Source of the DNA: Cellulomonas sp. ES6 | GTDB taxonomy: Bacteria > Actinomycetota > Actinomycetes > Actinomycetales > Cellulomonadaceae | Direction: 5' to 3' | Length of the DNA: 64,000 bases | Assembly: GCF_030053835.1 (NCBI RefSeq) | Contig: NZ_CP125655.1 | Coordinates: 2,728,001-2,792,000, forward strand | Shown: positions 31,133 to 38,977 of the stretch, piece by piece | Layout of the letters: every line of letters begins with the position of its first letter | Numbering within the stretch: position 1 is the first letter of the stretch | Notes under the pieces: generated by a model | Told to the model about the DNA's origin: nothing | What the model saw: the letters and a program-made list of their open reading frames with translations, nothing else | Databases searched by the model: none | Position numbers and translations under genes: made by a program

Positions 31133-31921
31133 CTAGCGCACGACCGCAGGCGCCGCGTCGTCGCTGTCGTCGCTCGACTCGATCGGCCGCGGCGGGTTCG
31201 AGCGGCGCGAGAGCAGCACGATCACGGCGCCCGCTGCCACGCTGAGCACCGACCACAGCTGCGGCTGCGTGAGCCCTGCGACCACGGGGGTGTTGACCCG
31301 CAGGTACTCCACGGCGAACCGGGACAGACCGCTGAGCACCAGGTACCCCCCGAACAACCCGGCACCCGGGAGCCATCGGCGAGCCGACCACAGCACCCCG
31401 GCGATCACGAAGGCGGCGATCGTCTCGTACAGCGGGGTCGGGTGGACGGGCACGGTGCTGGGAACCGCGCCGTGCGGGAAGGCCATCGCCCAGGGCAGGT
31501 CGCTCGGCCTGCCGTAGGTTCCGTCACCGGCGAGGAAGCAACCCAGACGACCCACGCCGTACGCGACCGTGAGCGGGATCGCCGCCGCCCCCGCGACCTG
31601 CCCGAGCGGCAGACGGTGCCGGCGGATCACGACGAGCGCGGACGCCACGCCGGCGATGAGCCCCCCGTACCAGGTGAACCCCATGCCGCCCAGATGGTGC
31701 CAGCTCAGGTCGTCGACGTTCTCCAGCAGGAAGTAGACCTTCGCGCCCACGAACCCCCAGATCGTGGCCCAGAACACCAGGGAGTGCGCGCTGTCACGCT
31801 TGAGCCCCAACCGGGTGAACCCCCGTCCCAGCAGATAGGCGGCGATCAGCGCGGCCGCGGCCTTGCTCACGCCGTAGGTCTGGATGTCGAGGCCGAAGAT
31901 GCTGAACAGGACGGGGCGCAC
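31133..31921 (-). CDS. lgt: Prolipoprotein diacylglyceryl transferase
   Basis: Start set at GTG 31921, giving VRPVLFSIFGLDIQTYG, the usual Lgt beginning; the open frame upstream is not Lgt-like. Seven membrane segments are present, and GVGRLGCFLAGDGTYGRPSDLPWAM is the family signature with its essential arginine. HPTPLYETIAAF and a C-terminal R-rich tail also fit. Lgt attaches diacylglycerol to the lipobox cysteine of prelipoproteins. It stands alone, about 190 bases from the divergent two-component system. Confidence 0.92.
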   Translation of the reverse strand: MRPVLFSIFGLDIQTYGVSKAAAALIAAYLLGRGFTRLGLKRDSAHSLVFWATIWGFVGAKVYFLLENVDDLSWHHLGGMGFTWYGGLIAGVASALVVIRRHRLPLGQVAGAAAIPLTVAYGVGRLGCFLAGDGTYGRPSDLPWAMAFPHGAVPSTVPVHPTPLYETIAAFVIAGVLWSARRWLPGAGLFGGYLVLSGLSRFAVEYLRVNTPVVAGLTQPQLWSVLSVAAGAVIVLLSRRSNPPRPIESSDDSDDAAPAVVR

Positions 31922-32049
31922 GTCGGGTCTTCCTGTCGTCGGGATTCGCCGACAGGGGAGCCGGCCCGGCCACGGTCTCGCGGTCAGGTTGAGAGCACCC
32001 CGCGAAGTCGGTTGACGTTGGATCAAGCAGGCCGTGACCGGCTCGAACG

Positions 32050-32071
32050 TTCGATCAAGGTTCGATGAAGC
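32050..32071. promoter_or_regulatory. Tandem 11-bp box, site B, upstream of the two-component system
   Basis: TTCGATCAAGG then TTCGATGAAGC, a near-perfect direct repeat with 11-bp period, the hallmark of OmpR-family binding. It sits in the 191-bp gap between lgt (reverse) and the response-regulator gene (forward). A palindrome TCGAACGTTCGA overlaps its left end (32043-32054), and a half site TTGGATCAAGC occurs at 32018. Confidence 0.7.
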
Positions 32072-32112
32072 CACCGACCGGTGCGACGCTCTCGCTCGAA
32101 GCCGGCGACACA

Positions 32113-32844
32113 ATGGCCCGCATGAACCCTCCTGTCGCCCTGCGTGCCGTGGTCGTCGATGACGAGAAGCCGCTCGCCGCCGTGATCGGCGGCTACCTCG
32201 AGCGCGAGGGCTTCGAGGTCACGCTCTGCCATGACGGGACCGAGGCCGTCGCCCTGCTGCGCGAGGTTGACCCGGACGTCGTGGTCCTCGACCTCGGGCT
32301 CCCGGGCCTGGACGGTATCGAGGTGTGCAGGCAGCTGCGGACCTTCTCCGACTGCTACGTCGTCATGCTGACCGCGCGTAGCGAGGAGGTCGACACCCTC
32401 ATTGGTCTGTCGGTCGGCGCCGACGACTACATGAGCAAGCCGTTCAGCCCGCGCGAGCTGGTCGCGCGGATCCGCGTTATGCTGCGCCGACCCCGGCACC
32501 CGGCACCACCCGCACCGGACGCCGTGCCCGCCTCGGACGCGCGCGTCATCTCGATCGGGGGACTGCGGCTGAACCTCGATGCCCGCGAGGTCGACGTCGA
32601 CGGCGAACGCGCCCTTCTCACCCGCCTGGAGTTCGACGTGCTCGCGGCCCTCGCCTCACGTCCGGGCATCGTGTTCTCGCGACCTGCCCTGATCCGTGCG
32701 GTCTGGGGTGAAGGCTGGGTCGGCGACGAGCACCTGGTCGACGTCCACGTCCTGCACGTGCGCCGCAAGCTCGGGGACACCGCACAGGAACAGCGGTTCG
32801 TGCGCACCGTGCGCGGTGTCGGCTACAGGATGGGCCCCGGATGA
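32113..32844 (+). CDS. OmpR/CopR-type response regulator, 243 aa
   Basis: Receiver domain with VVDDE (acidic pocket), phospho-acceptor D60 in VVVLDLGLPGLDG, and the lysine in YMSKPFSP. The C-terminal winged helix shows LTRLEFDVLAALASRPGIVFSR and VDVHVLHVRRKLGD. An ATG nine bases further (MNPP) is an alternative start. Its stop overlaps the kinase start. Given the copper ATPases nearby and tandem 11-bp boxes at several promoters, a copper- or envelope-responsive role is likely. Confidence 0.9.
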   Translation: MARMNPPVALRAVVVDDEKPLAAVIGGYLEREGFEVTLCHDGTEAVALLREVDPDVVVLDLGLPGLDGIEVCRQLRTFSDCYVVMLTARSEEVDTLIGLSVGADDYMSKPFSPRELVARIRVMLRRPRHPAPPAPDAVPASDARVISIGGLRLNLDAREVDVDGERALLTRLEFDVLAALASRPGIVFSRPALIRAVWGEGWVGDEHLVDVHVLHVRRKLGDTAQEQRFVRTVRGVGYRMGPG

Positions 32845-33974
32845 ACACCCGCGACGCGATCGGCCCCGGCACTCTCGGCCGTCGCCTCTTGGTCTCGATC
32901 GCCCTGGTGCTCCTCGCTGCCGCGGTCACCGCCTGGATCGTGGCGACCCTCGTCGGGCCCGCGCTGTTCCACGAGCACCTGCTGCAAGCGGGCGTCCAGG
33001 ACCACGAGCTCGCCGACCTGCACATCGAGGAGGCGTTCCAGTCAGCCAGCACCATCGCCCTCGCCCTGGCGATCGTGGTCGCCGGCGTGACCGCGCTGGC
33101 GGTCAGTGTGCTGCTCACCCGCCGCATCGGACGCTCCGTGGCGCAGATGTCCCGCGCCGCCGCGCAGATTGGTGCCGGACGCTTCGACGCGCGCGTCCCG
33201 CTGCCCGGGATCGGCACCGAGTTCGACACGCTGGCCGCCGCGTTCAACACCATGGCCGCGCACCTAGAGGATGACGCGCGACTGCGCGAACGGCTGATCG
33301 CCGACGTCGCGCACGAGCTGCGGACCCCGGCGGCGACCATCGCCGCGTACATCGAGGCGATCGAGGACGGGGTGCGCGTGCTCGACACCGAGACCGTCGC
33401 CGTCCTGCACGACCAGGCTCAACGGCTCAACCGCCTGGCGCGCGACCTCGCGGCGGTGACCCGCGCCGAGAGCGGCGAGCTGGACCTGCAGCTGGCCGAC
33501 GTCCCGGCCTCCGACCTCCTTGACGCCGCGGCGCTGGCCGGACGCGAACGCGCCGACACCGCCGGCGTGAGCATCGAGGTGCAGGCAGCCCCCGGCGCCG
33601 GGACGGTCCGGGTCGACCGGGTCCGGCTCGCCCAGGTCCTCGACAACCTGGTCGTCAACGCGGTGCGGCACACACCAGCCGGCGGGACGATCACCTTGCG
33701 CGCCGCACCGAGCGCGCCGGACACCGTCGAGCTGACGGTCGCCGACACCGGAGAGGGGATCCCCGCCGAACACCTGGAGCACGTCTTCGAGCGGTTCTAC
33801 CGGGTGGACAGCGCGCGCGATCGCGGCCGCGGTGGATCCGGCGTCGGTCTGGCGATCTGCCGCGCGCTGGTGCACGCCCACCACGGCTCGATCCGCGCCA
33901 CATCCGACGGCACCGGCCACGGCTCGACGTTCATCGTCCGGCTTCCCGCCGCACCCCGGAACACCACCCCCTAG
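32841..33974 (+). CDS. Sensor histidine kinase, 377 aa
   Basis: ATGA overlap with the regulator. Two membrane helices (about 15-40 and 70-93) frame a short ~30-residue external loop containing FHEHLLQAGVQDHELADLHI, histidine-rich and suited to metal sensing. A HAMP domain follows, then HisKA with H158 in DVAHELRTP and an ATPase domain with N box (LDNLVVNAVRH), G1 (DTGEGIP), F (FERFYRVD) and G2 (GSGVGLAI). Confidence 0.9.
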   Translation: MNTRDAIGPGTLGRRLLVSIALVLLAAAVTAWIVATLVGPALFHEHLLQAGVQDHELADLHIEEAFQSASTIALALAIVVAGVTALAVSVLLTRRIGRSVAQMSRAAAQIGAGRFDARVPLPGIGTEFDTLAAAFNTMAAHLEDDARLRERLIADVAHELRTPAATIAAYIEAIEDGVRVLDTETVAVLHDQAQRLNRLARDLAAVTRAESGELDLQLADVPASDLLDAAALAGRERADTAGVSIEVQAAPGAGTVRVDRVRLAQVLDNLVVNAVRHTPAGGTITLRAAPSAPDTVELTVADTGEGIPAEHLEHVFERFYRVDSARDRGRGGSGVGLAICRALVHAHHGSIRATSDGTGHGSTFIVRLPAAPRNTTP

Positions 33975-34053
33975 TGAGCAGCACCCTCGAGGCTTCATCG
34001 GAAATCAATGCACCCCTGACCGCCGCGCAAGAACCGCACGGCACCGTTGAGGC

Positions 34054-34368
34054 ATGCTCGAGTTCTCCGGGGCCTGCCCAGGTGCGCCCACCCCGCGTGT
34101 CACGGTGGTCCGTTCACCCGCGTGCCACCTGTGCGACGCCGCGCTGCAGACCCTCGGGCGGCTGCGCGAGGTCGTCCCCCTGGACCTCGAGGTCCTCGAG
34201 ATCAATTCCGAGGAGGGTGCGCGGCTCGTCGCTCAGCACCGGCCTGCGATGAGCCCGCTCGTCCTCCTCGACGGCGCGTTCGTGAGCTCGGGCAAGCTGC
34301 GTTCTGGCCGCCTGCTGGACCTGCTGCGCGAGCGCGGCAGCGACGTCCACCTCGCGGCGGTGCGCTGA
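34054..34368 (+). CDS. Glutaredoxin-like protein, 104 aa
   Basis: RVTVVRSPACHLCDAALQTL gives the CxxC pair; HRPAMSPLVLLDGAFVSSGKL is the second half. Paralogue of the protein at 27690. Its stop shares a base with the start of the CcdA-like gene (TGATG), and a redoxin follows, so the three form a thiol-redox operon likely serving extracytoplasmic reduction. Confidence 0.85.
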   Translation: MLEFSGACPGAPTPRVTVVRSPACHLCDAALQTLGRLREVVPLDLEVLEINSEEGARLVAQHRPAMSPLVLLDGAFVSSGKLRSGRLLDLLRERGSDVHLAAVR

Positions 34369-35339
34369 TGGGGTCCCAGCTGCTGACCACGGGCAGCGTC
34401 CTGGCCGCGTTCTTCGCCGGCGGCGTCGCCCTGTTCGCTCCCTGCTGCATCGTGTTCCTGGCGCCCAGCTACCTCGCCGGGGCGGTGAAGAACCGTCGCT
34501 GGCGCCTGCTGCCCCTGACCTTCGTGTTCGCGGCCGGGCTGGCCACGGTGCTGCTGCCCATCACCCTCGGCGTCAGCATGGTCGCCGGGGCGATCGCCAA
34601 GTACCACGCACCCCTGTACTACGCCGGCGGGGCCCTCATGCTCGCCCTGGCCGCCCTAGCCCTGTCGGGGCGGATGTGGTCGCTGCCGAGCGCGTTGCGC
34701 ACCCCGGACACGCGCCGCGGCGACACCGGCAGCTTCTACGCGCTCGGGGTGTTCTCCGGCATCGCGTCCAGCTGCTGCGCGCCGGTCCTCGCCGGGGTGA
34801 TGACGCTGTCGGCCCTGTCCGGGTCGCCGGCCGGCGGGCTGCTCCTGGGGCTGGCGTACGTGTTCGGGATGGTGTTCCCGCTGTTCGTCATGGCGTTGAT
34901 CTGGGACAAGGCCCGCCTGCGCGACCGGCGGTGGATGAGCCCCAAGCTCGTGCGTGTGCGTCTGGCCGGATGGACCCTCGTCACGAACTCGCTGAACATC
35001 GCCGTCGCGGTCGGGTTCACCGTCATGGGAGTCGCCGTCATCCTGCTCGCCGGCAGCCCCGACATGACCCGGGGGACCGAGGCGCAGGCGGCGATCGGCC
35101 GGGGCCTGACCACGGTGTTCTCCCGGTTCGAGGACTGGAGCTCACCCATTCCCGAGCCGGTCCTCGGACTCGGGCTGGTGGCACTGGCCGCGCTGTTCGT
35201 CTGGGGCACCCTGTCCGAGCGGCGACGCTCCAGGACCACGAGCTCGCCCGCGGCCGAGAACACCCCCGAGGACACCCACGAGCCGCACGCCGCGGGCGAG
35301 AACAGCTGCCACGGCGACCACGAAGGAGCCGCACGATGA
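34368..35339 (+). CDS. CcdA/DsbD-like membrane thiol transporter, 323 aa
   Basis: Start at ATG 34368 fixed by overlap with the glutaredoxin-like stop. Six or more membrane helices, with cysteine pairs where the family has its moving electrons: FAPCCIVFLAPSYL in the first helix and GIASSCCAPVLAGVM in the fourth. The C-terminus is hydrophilic and ends with HEPHAAGENSCHGDHEGAAR, a possible metal site. It should pass electrons from cytoplasmic thioredoxin to an outside partner, probably the redoxin encoded next. Confidence 0.85.
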   Translation: MGSQLLTTGSVLAAFFAGGVALFAPCCIVFLAPSYLAGAVKNRRWRLLPLTFVFAAGLATVLLPITLGVSMVAGAIAKYHAPLYYAGGALMLALAALALSGRMWSLPSALRTPDTRRGDTGSFYALGVFSGIASSCCAPVLAGVMTLSALSGSPAGGLLLGLAYVFGMVFPLFVMALIWDKARLRDRRWMSPKLVRVRLAGWTLVTNSLNIAVAVGFTVMGVAVILLAGSPDMTRGTEAQAAIGRGLTTVFSRFEDWSSPIPEPVLGLGLVALAALFVWGTLSERRRSRTTSSPAAENTPEDTHEPHAAGENSCHGDHEGAAR

Positions 35340-35962
35340 CGTCCGCCAAGGTTGCCCGGGAACGACGGGCCGTCGCACTCGCGCAGGTCCGCGAGGACCA
35401 GCGCCGGCACGACCGGCGCCGCAAGCTCGTCATGACCGGCGCGTCGGCGCTGATCGTCGTCCTGATGGTCGCGGTGGTGACCGCAGCCCTGCTCAGCGCA
35501 CGTGAGACGACCTCCAGCGACCTCGGGCCGGCACCGGACTTCACGCTGCAGGCCAGCGACGGGTCGAGTGTCACCCTCTCGGAGTTCCGCGGTTCGCCGG
35601 TCGTCCTGTACTTCAACGAGGGCGCCGGCTGCGGGTCCTGCCTGCAGCAGATGGGAGAGATCGAGAAGGACCCCGCCTTCGCGGAGGCTGGCATCACGGT
35701 GCTGCCCATCGTGATGAACACCGCCGAGCAGATCAGCGCCGACATGGACACCTACGGCGTCACCACCCCGTTCCTGCTGGACGACGGGACCGTCTCCGAG
35801 GAGTACGGGACGCTCGGCACCGGCATGCACGAGGGGCTGCCCGGACACAGCTTCGTCCTGGTCGACGCCGACGGCGAACGCGCGTGGTCCGGCAACTACC
35901 CGTCCATGTGGCTCGCGCCCCAGGACCTGCTCAAGGAAGTCCAGGCCCGGCTGCCTGGCTGA
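35336..35962 (+). CDS. Membrane-anchored redoxin (AhpC/TSA-like), 208 aa
   Basis: ATGA overlap with the transporter gene. One N-terminal membrane anchor (ALIVVLMVAVVTAALL) is followed by a redoxin fold: PAPDFTLQASDGSSVTLSEF, then NEGAGCGSCLQQM with a CxxC pair, and LPGHSFVLVDADGERAW. It is probably the extracytoplasmic partner of the CcdA-like protein and may keep thiols or copper sites reduced. Confidence 0.85.
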   Translation: MTSAKVARERRAVALAQVREDQRRHDRRRKLVMTGASALIVVLMVAVVTAALLSARETTSSDLGPAPDFTLQASDGSSVTLSEFRGSPVVLYFNEGAGCGSCLQQMGEIEKDPAFAEAGITVLPIVMNTAEQISADMDTYGVTTPFLLDDGTVSEEYGTLGTGMHEGLPGHSFVLVDADGERAWSGNYPSMWLAPQDLLKEVQARLPG

Positions 35963-35987
35963 CCACCCACCGACCACAGGAGACCTC

Positions 35988-36125
35988 ATGAGCGACAGCT
36001 GCTGCCAGTCCAGCCCCGCCGAGACGACCGCACCGACCCACGAGTGCTGCGGGGGGACCCGCTGCAGCGGCGCCACCGCCGACGAGCACACCACGCCCAA
36101 CAGCACGACCACGCCCGTCGCCTGA
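35988..36125 (+). CDS. Cysteine-rich small protein, 45 aa
   Basis: ATG at 35988 after CAGGAGACCTC, 25 bases after the redoxin stop. It reads MSDSCCQSSPAETT, then HECCGGTRCSG and a threonine-rich tail: five cysteines, two of them vicinal pairs. No signal peptide. This composition suggests a cytoplasmic metal-binding peptide or metallochaperone. It belongs to the same operon as the redoxin and the DUF305 lipoprotein. I know no named family. Confidence 0.6.
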   Translation: MSDSCCQSSPAETTAPTHECCGGTRCSGATADEHTTPNSTTTPVA

Positions 36126-36169
36126 CCCCCGGCACGCGACGAGCCCTCAGCCGACCGAGGAGCACCCTC

Positions 36170-36787
36170 ATGTCCCCGAAGATCCCCCGAGCCGTCGCCG
36201 CCGTGGCAGCGACCCTCACGCTCGGGCTCCTGCTCAGCGCCTGCTCGACCGGCGAGCAGACCTCGACCGACCAGCAGAGCCCCTCCGGCGCGACCAGCAA
36301 GGCGGCAACGTCCGTCGAGCACAACGACGCCGACGTGGAGTTCGCCCAGATGATGATCCTGCACCACCAGGGCGCACTCGACATGGCCGTGCTCGCCGAG
36401 GGCCGCGCCCAGAGCGAACCGGTGCAGGACCTCGCCGCGCGGATCCAGTTCGCCCAGCAGCCCGAGATCGACCTCATGACCTCCTGGCTGCAGACCTGGG
36501 GCGAGCAGCCGGCCGAGGCCGACGACTCCATGGGTGGCATGGACCACTCCGGTGAGCACACCGGCATGGCCGACGACGGCCAGATGCAGCAGCTCCAAGA
36601 CGCCGGCGCCGACTTCGACCGGATGTTCCTGGAGATGATGATCGACCACCACACCGGCGCGATCACCATGTCCGAGGACTACCGCAACCGCGGCCAGAAC
36701 GAGGACGCCCTCGAGCTCGCCGACACGATCATCGCCGACCAGACCACCGAGATCGCCGAGATGAAGGCACTGCTCGCGGACATGTGA
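36170..36787 (+). CDS. DUF305-family lipoprotein, 205 aa
   Basis: ATG at 36170 after CGAGGAGCACC. The signal peptide ends in the lipobox LLSAC, so the mature protein is a lipoprotein. Two DUF305 repeats follow, each with the FAQMMILHHQGALDMA / FLEMMIDHHTGAITMS pattern of adjacent histidines, separated by a Met/His-rich linker (MGGMDHSGEHTGM). These ferritin-like four-helix proteins are regular members of copper-resistance clusters and probably bind copper outside the cell. Lgt, LspA and Lnt encoded nearby could process it. Confidence 0.9.
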   Translation: MSPKIPRAVAAVAATLTLGLLLSACSTGEQTSTDQQSPSGATSKAATSVEHNDADVEFAQMMILHHQGALDMAVLAEGRAQSEPVQDLAARIQFAQQPEIDLMTSWLQTWGEQPAEADDSMGGMDHSGEHTGMADDGQMQQLQDAGADFDRMFLEMMIDHHTGAITMSEDYRNRGQNEDALELADTIIADQTTEIAEMKALLADM

Positions 36788-36801
36788 GCCGCCCCGCGAT
36801 C

Positions 36802-36839
36802 GCGGCGCCACCGGTGCACCCCCGTGCCGGTGGCGCCGC
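36802..36839 (+). terminator. Terminator after the DUF305 gene
   Basis: GCGGCGCCACCGG (36802-36814) pairs with CCGGTGGCGCCGC (36827-36839), 14 bases after the stop. Confidence 0.8.
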
Positions 36840-36861
36840 TGTCTCTGCGTCCGGGACAGAT

Positions 36862-36883
36862 CCTTGATCGAGCCTTGACCGCA
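36862..36883. promoter_or_regulatory. Tandem 11-bp box, site C
   Basis: CCTTGATCGAG then CCTTGACCGCA: the reverse-strand form of the box at 32050 (complement CTCGATCAAGG). It lies about 80 bases upstream of the DUF2933-type gene. Confidence 0.6.
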
Positions 36884-36963
36884 CCCGCGGCCTGACCTTC
36901 ACCCCCGGTGATCACGATGGGGAACGACCCAGTCCCGCACCAGCGAGCGAATCGGAGCACGAC

Positions 36964-37254
<291 letters not shown>

Positions 37255-37276
37255 AGGACGCCCAGCCGGCAGGGAA

Positions 37277-37309
37277 AACGGCGCCGCGCCACGGTCGCGC
37301 GGCGCCGTT
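37277..37309. terminator. Bidirectional terminator
   Basis: AACGGCGCCGCGC (37277-37289) and GCGCGGCGCCGTT (37297-37309) pair perfectly. It serves the DUF2933-type gene on the plus strand and the VanY-like gene on the minus strand. Confidence 0.85.
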
Positions 37310-37359
37310 CGTCCTGCTCGGCACCTGAGTGACGCGTCCGGCAGTATCCCCGGCTGCGC

Positions 37360-38697
37360 TCAGCCGACGTACTCCCAGTGCCACGGCTCCGGCTTCGAGC
37401 CCGAGGCGCGCGCCCAGCTCGGCAAGGTCCACCCGTACTCGCCGGCGTGCTCGAGCAACCACTCGTGCTCGCTCGTCCCGAACGACGACGCCCCGCCCCC
37501 GAAGTCGACCGCGACCCCGGTCCCGTGGTTCGAGGTCCCGGGCGTGGCGCACAGACTGCCCTTGTTCCGCCGGCAGGCGACCTGCGCCGCGTAGGACCGG
37601 TAGGAGTCGGTCACCACCAGGTCGCTCGAGAACACCCACTCGAACGCCGCGTTCAGCCCCTCGAGCGCCTCCGTGGCATCACAACGCTGCTGATGGCCGG
37701 GCGCGAAGTCCAGCTCACACAAGGCGCTCAGCGGGATCTCGCCGTTGGCGTACTGGTCGAGCGAGGTCCGCTGCGCCTGCTTGCGCGCTGCCGCCTCCTG
37801 CTCAGCCACCCGCGCGGCAGCGGCCGCTACCGCGGCCTCCTGCGCCTGCGCGGTCACGACCTGGAGCTCGGCCGTCAACGCCGCGACCCGGTCGGTCCGA
37901 GCCAGGAGCAGCGACACGGCTGCGTCCACGCTCGCCCCGGATCCACCATCGGAGCGGACAGGCGCGGCCACCACGGCGTCGGAGGCCTCCGGCAGGGACT
38001 GCGACAGGGCGGTCGCCGTTGTGGTGGGCGCGGGTTCTGCCTGCTCACCGGGCGTCGAGATCACTGCATCCAGGGGCCGCACCGGGGAGGGGGCCACAGG
38101 TGGCTGAAGCGCCAGGACCGCGGGTTGGGCCGCCTGAGTCACCGTGATAGCGGCCCGCAGGTCGCCGATCGCCTCGTCGAGCTGCCACGTCGCCTCGGCG
38201 GGGACCGAGGCCGCAACGGCCGCCGTCTTGACGGCCTGCGCCGCGCGCAGCGTGCCGCTGGCCTCGATCACCGCCGCCTGCCGATCCTCTACGACGCGGG
38301 CCGGGGGGAAACCCGGCCCGCCCGGCGCCGAGGCCGCCGGTGTGGGCATGGGCTCGATCGTCCCGGCCACGCCCTGTTGCACCCCACCCAGGGAGGCGGT
38401 GGCGAACCCGGCCACGCCGAGCGCGACGGCGGCGGCGACAGCGGCCTTGGCCGCTCCGCGTCGGCGCCGGGCGCGCTCCTGCTCGCGGCGGGCGGAACGC
38501 GATACGACGTCCCGCGGTCGGCGGACCCCTGCCGCGGGCGCTCCAGGAGCTGACGACTCCGCCTTCAGTGCGTCGTCGGCAGCATCGCTCGGCAGAGCGT
38601 GTCGCCCTCGAGCTGGTGGGCGGTCCGCAGCCTGTGGACGCGTGTCCGGATCGACCTCCGCGGCCGCCGACTGCGGAGCTGCGCGGTGACGCGCCAT
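37360..38697 (-). CDS. VanY-type D-alanyl-D-alanine carboxypeptidase with coiled coil, 445 aa
   Basis: Start chosen at ATG 38697 (MARHRAAPQS); the frame is open to 38868 but the upstream part overlaps the regulatory region. One membrane segment (AAKAAVAAAVALGVAGFATA) anchors it. A helical region (about 270-330) precedes the catalytic domain, which has SNHGTGVAVDFGG and EPWHWEYVG, the zinc ligands of VanY/DdpX peptidases. It trims peptidoglycan stem peptides. It is the second murein hydrolase of the island and is divergent from the copper ATPase. Confidence 0.85.
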   Translation of the reverse strand: MARHRAAPQSAAAEVDPDTRPQAADRPPARGRHALPSDAADDALKAESSAPGAPAAGVRRPRDVVSRSARREQERARRRRGAAKAAVAAAVALGVAGFATASLGGVQQGVAGTIEPMPTPAASAPGGPGFPPARVVEDRQAAVIEASGTLRAAQAVKTAAVAASVPAEATWQLDEAIGDLRAAITVTQAAQPAVLALQPPVAPSPVRPLDAVISTPGEQAEPAPTTTATALSQSLPEASDAVVAAPVRSDGGSGASVDAAVSLLLARTDRVAALTAELQVVTAQAQEAAVAAAAARVAEQEAAARKQAQRTSLDQYANGEIPLSALCELDFAPGHQQRCDATEALEGLNAAFEWVFSSDLVVTDSYRSYAAQVACRRNKGSLCATPGTSNHGTGVAVDFGGGASSFGTSEHEWLLEHAGEYGWTLPSWARASGSKPEPWHWEYVG

Positions 38698-38800
38698 GCC
38701 GGCGTGCCGAGCCGTCACCGGGTGGACCTGCAGGGCGCCGCATCGGGGGGAACTCGCACCGCACCAGCGTCGAAGAGAACTGCCCAAGCCTCGGTTGGCT

Positions 38801-38822
38801 CTCGGTGAAGATTCGATCAGGG
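38801..38822. promoter_or_regulatory. Tandem 11-bp box, site D
   Basis: CTCGGTGAAGA then TTCGATCAGGG, in the divergent region between the VanY-like and copper ATPase genes. It includes a TGAAGATT string like half of the CopR box known from corynebacteria (from memory, not checked). Confidence 0.6.
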
Positions 38823-38902
38823 GCACCGGGAGGGCGAGCTCTTGACCCAACCTCAACCCGGGGCTCACCGAATCGCAGGGAGCATCGATCTAGTGTCGAC
38901 TC

Positions 38903-38919
38903 ATACCCCCAGGGGGTAT
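38903..38919. promoter_or_regulatory. CsoR-type operator
   Basis: ATACCCCCAGGGGGTAT, a perfect 8-bp dyad around one base. It has the TACCCC...GGGGTA form of operators bound by copper-sensing CsoR repressors. It covers the first in-frame ATG of the downstream ATPase frame (38918), which argues that translation starts further in. No csoR gene is present in the window. Confidence 0.8.
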
Positions 38920-38977
38920 GGCCGATGCCGGCGGAATGAGCGGCCGGCCGCTACGGGATCTTCCAAGGGGTCAAGCC

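Noticed and set aside
33983..34004. Possible sixth tandem box (GCTTCATCGGA region)
   Set aside because: Only one half fits; the second half at 11-bp distance does not match the core.
34736..36811. 691-codon minus-strand frame opposite the redox operon
   Set aside because: Covers four plus-strand genes with tight start/stop overlaps; composition is that of an antisense shadow.
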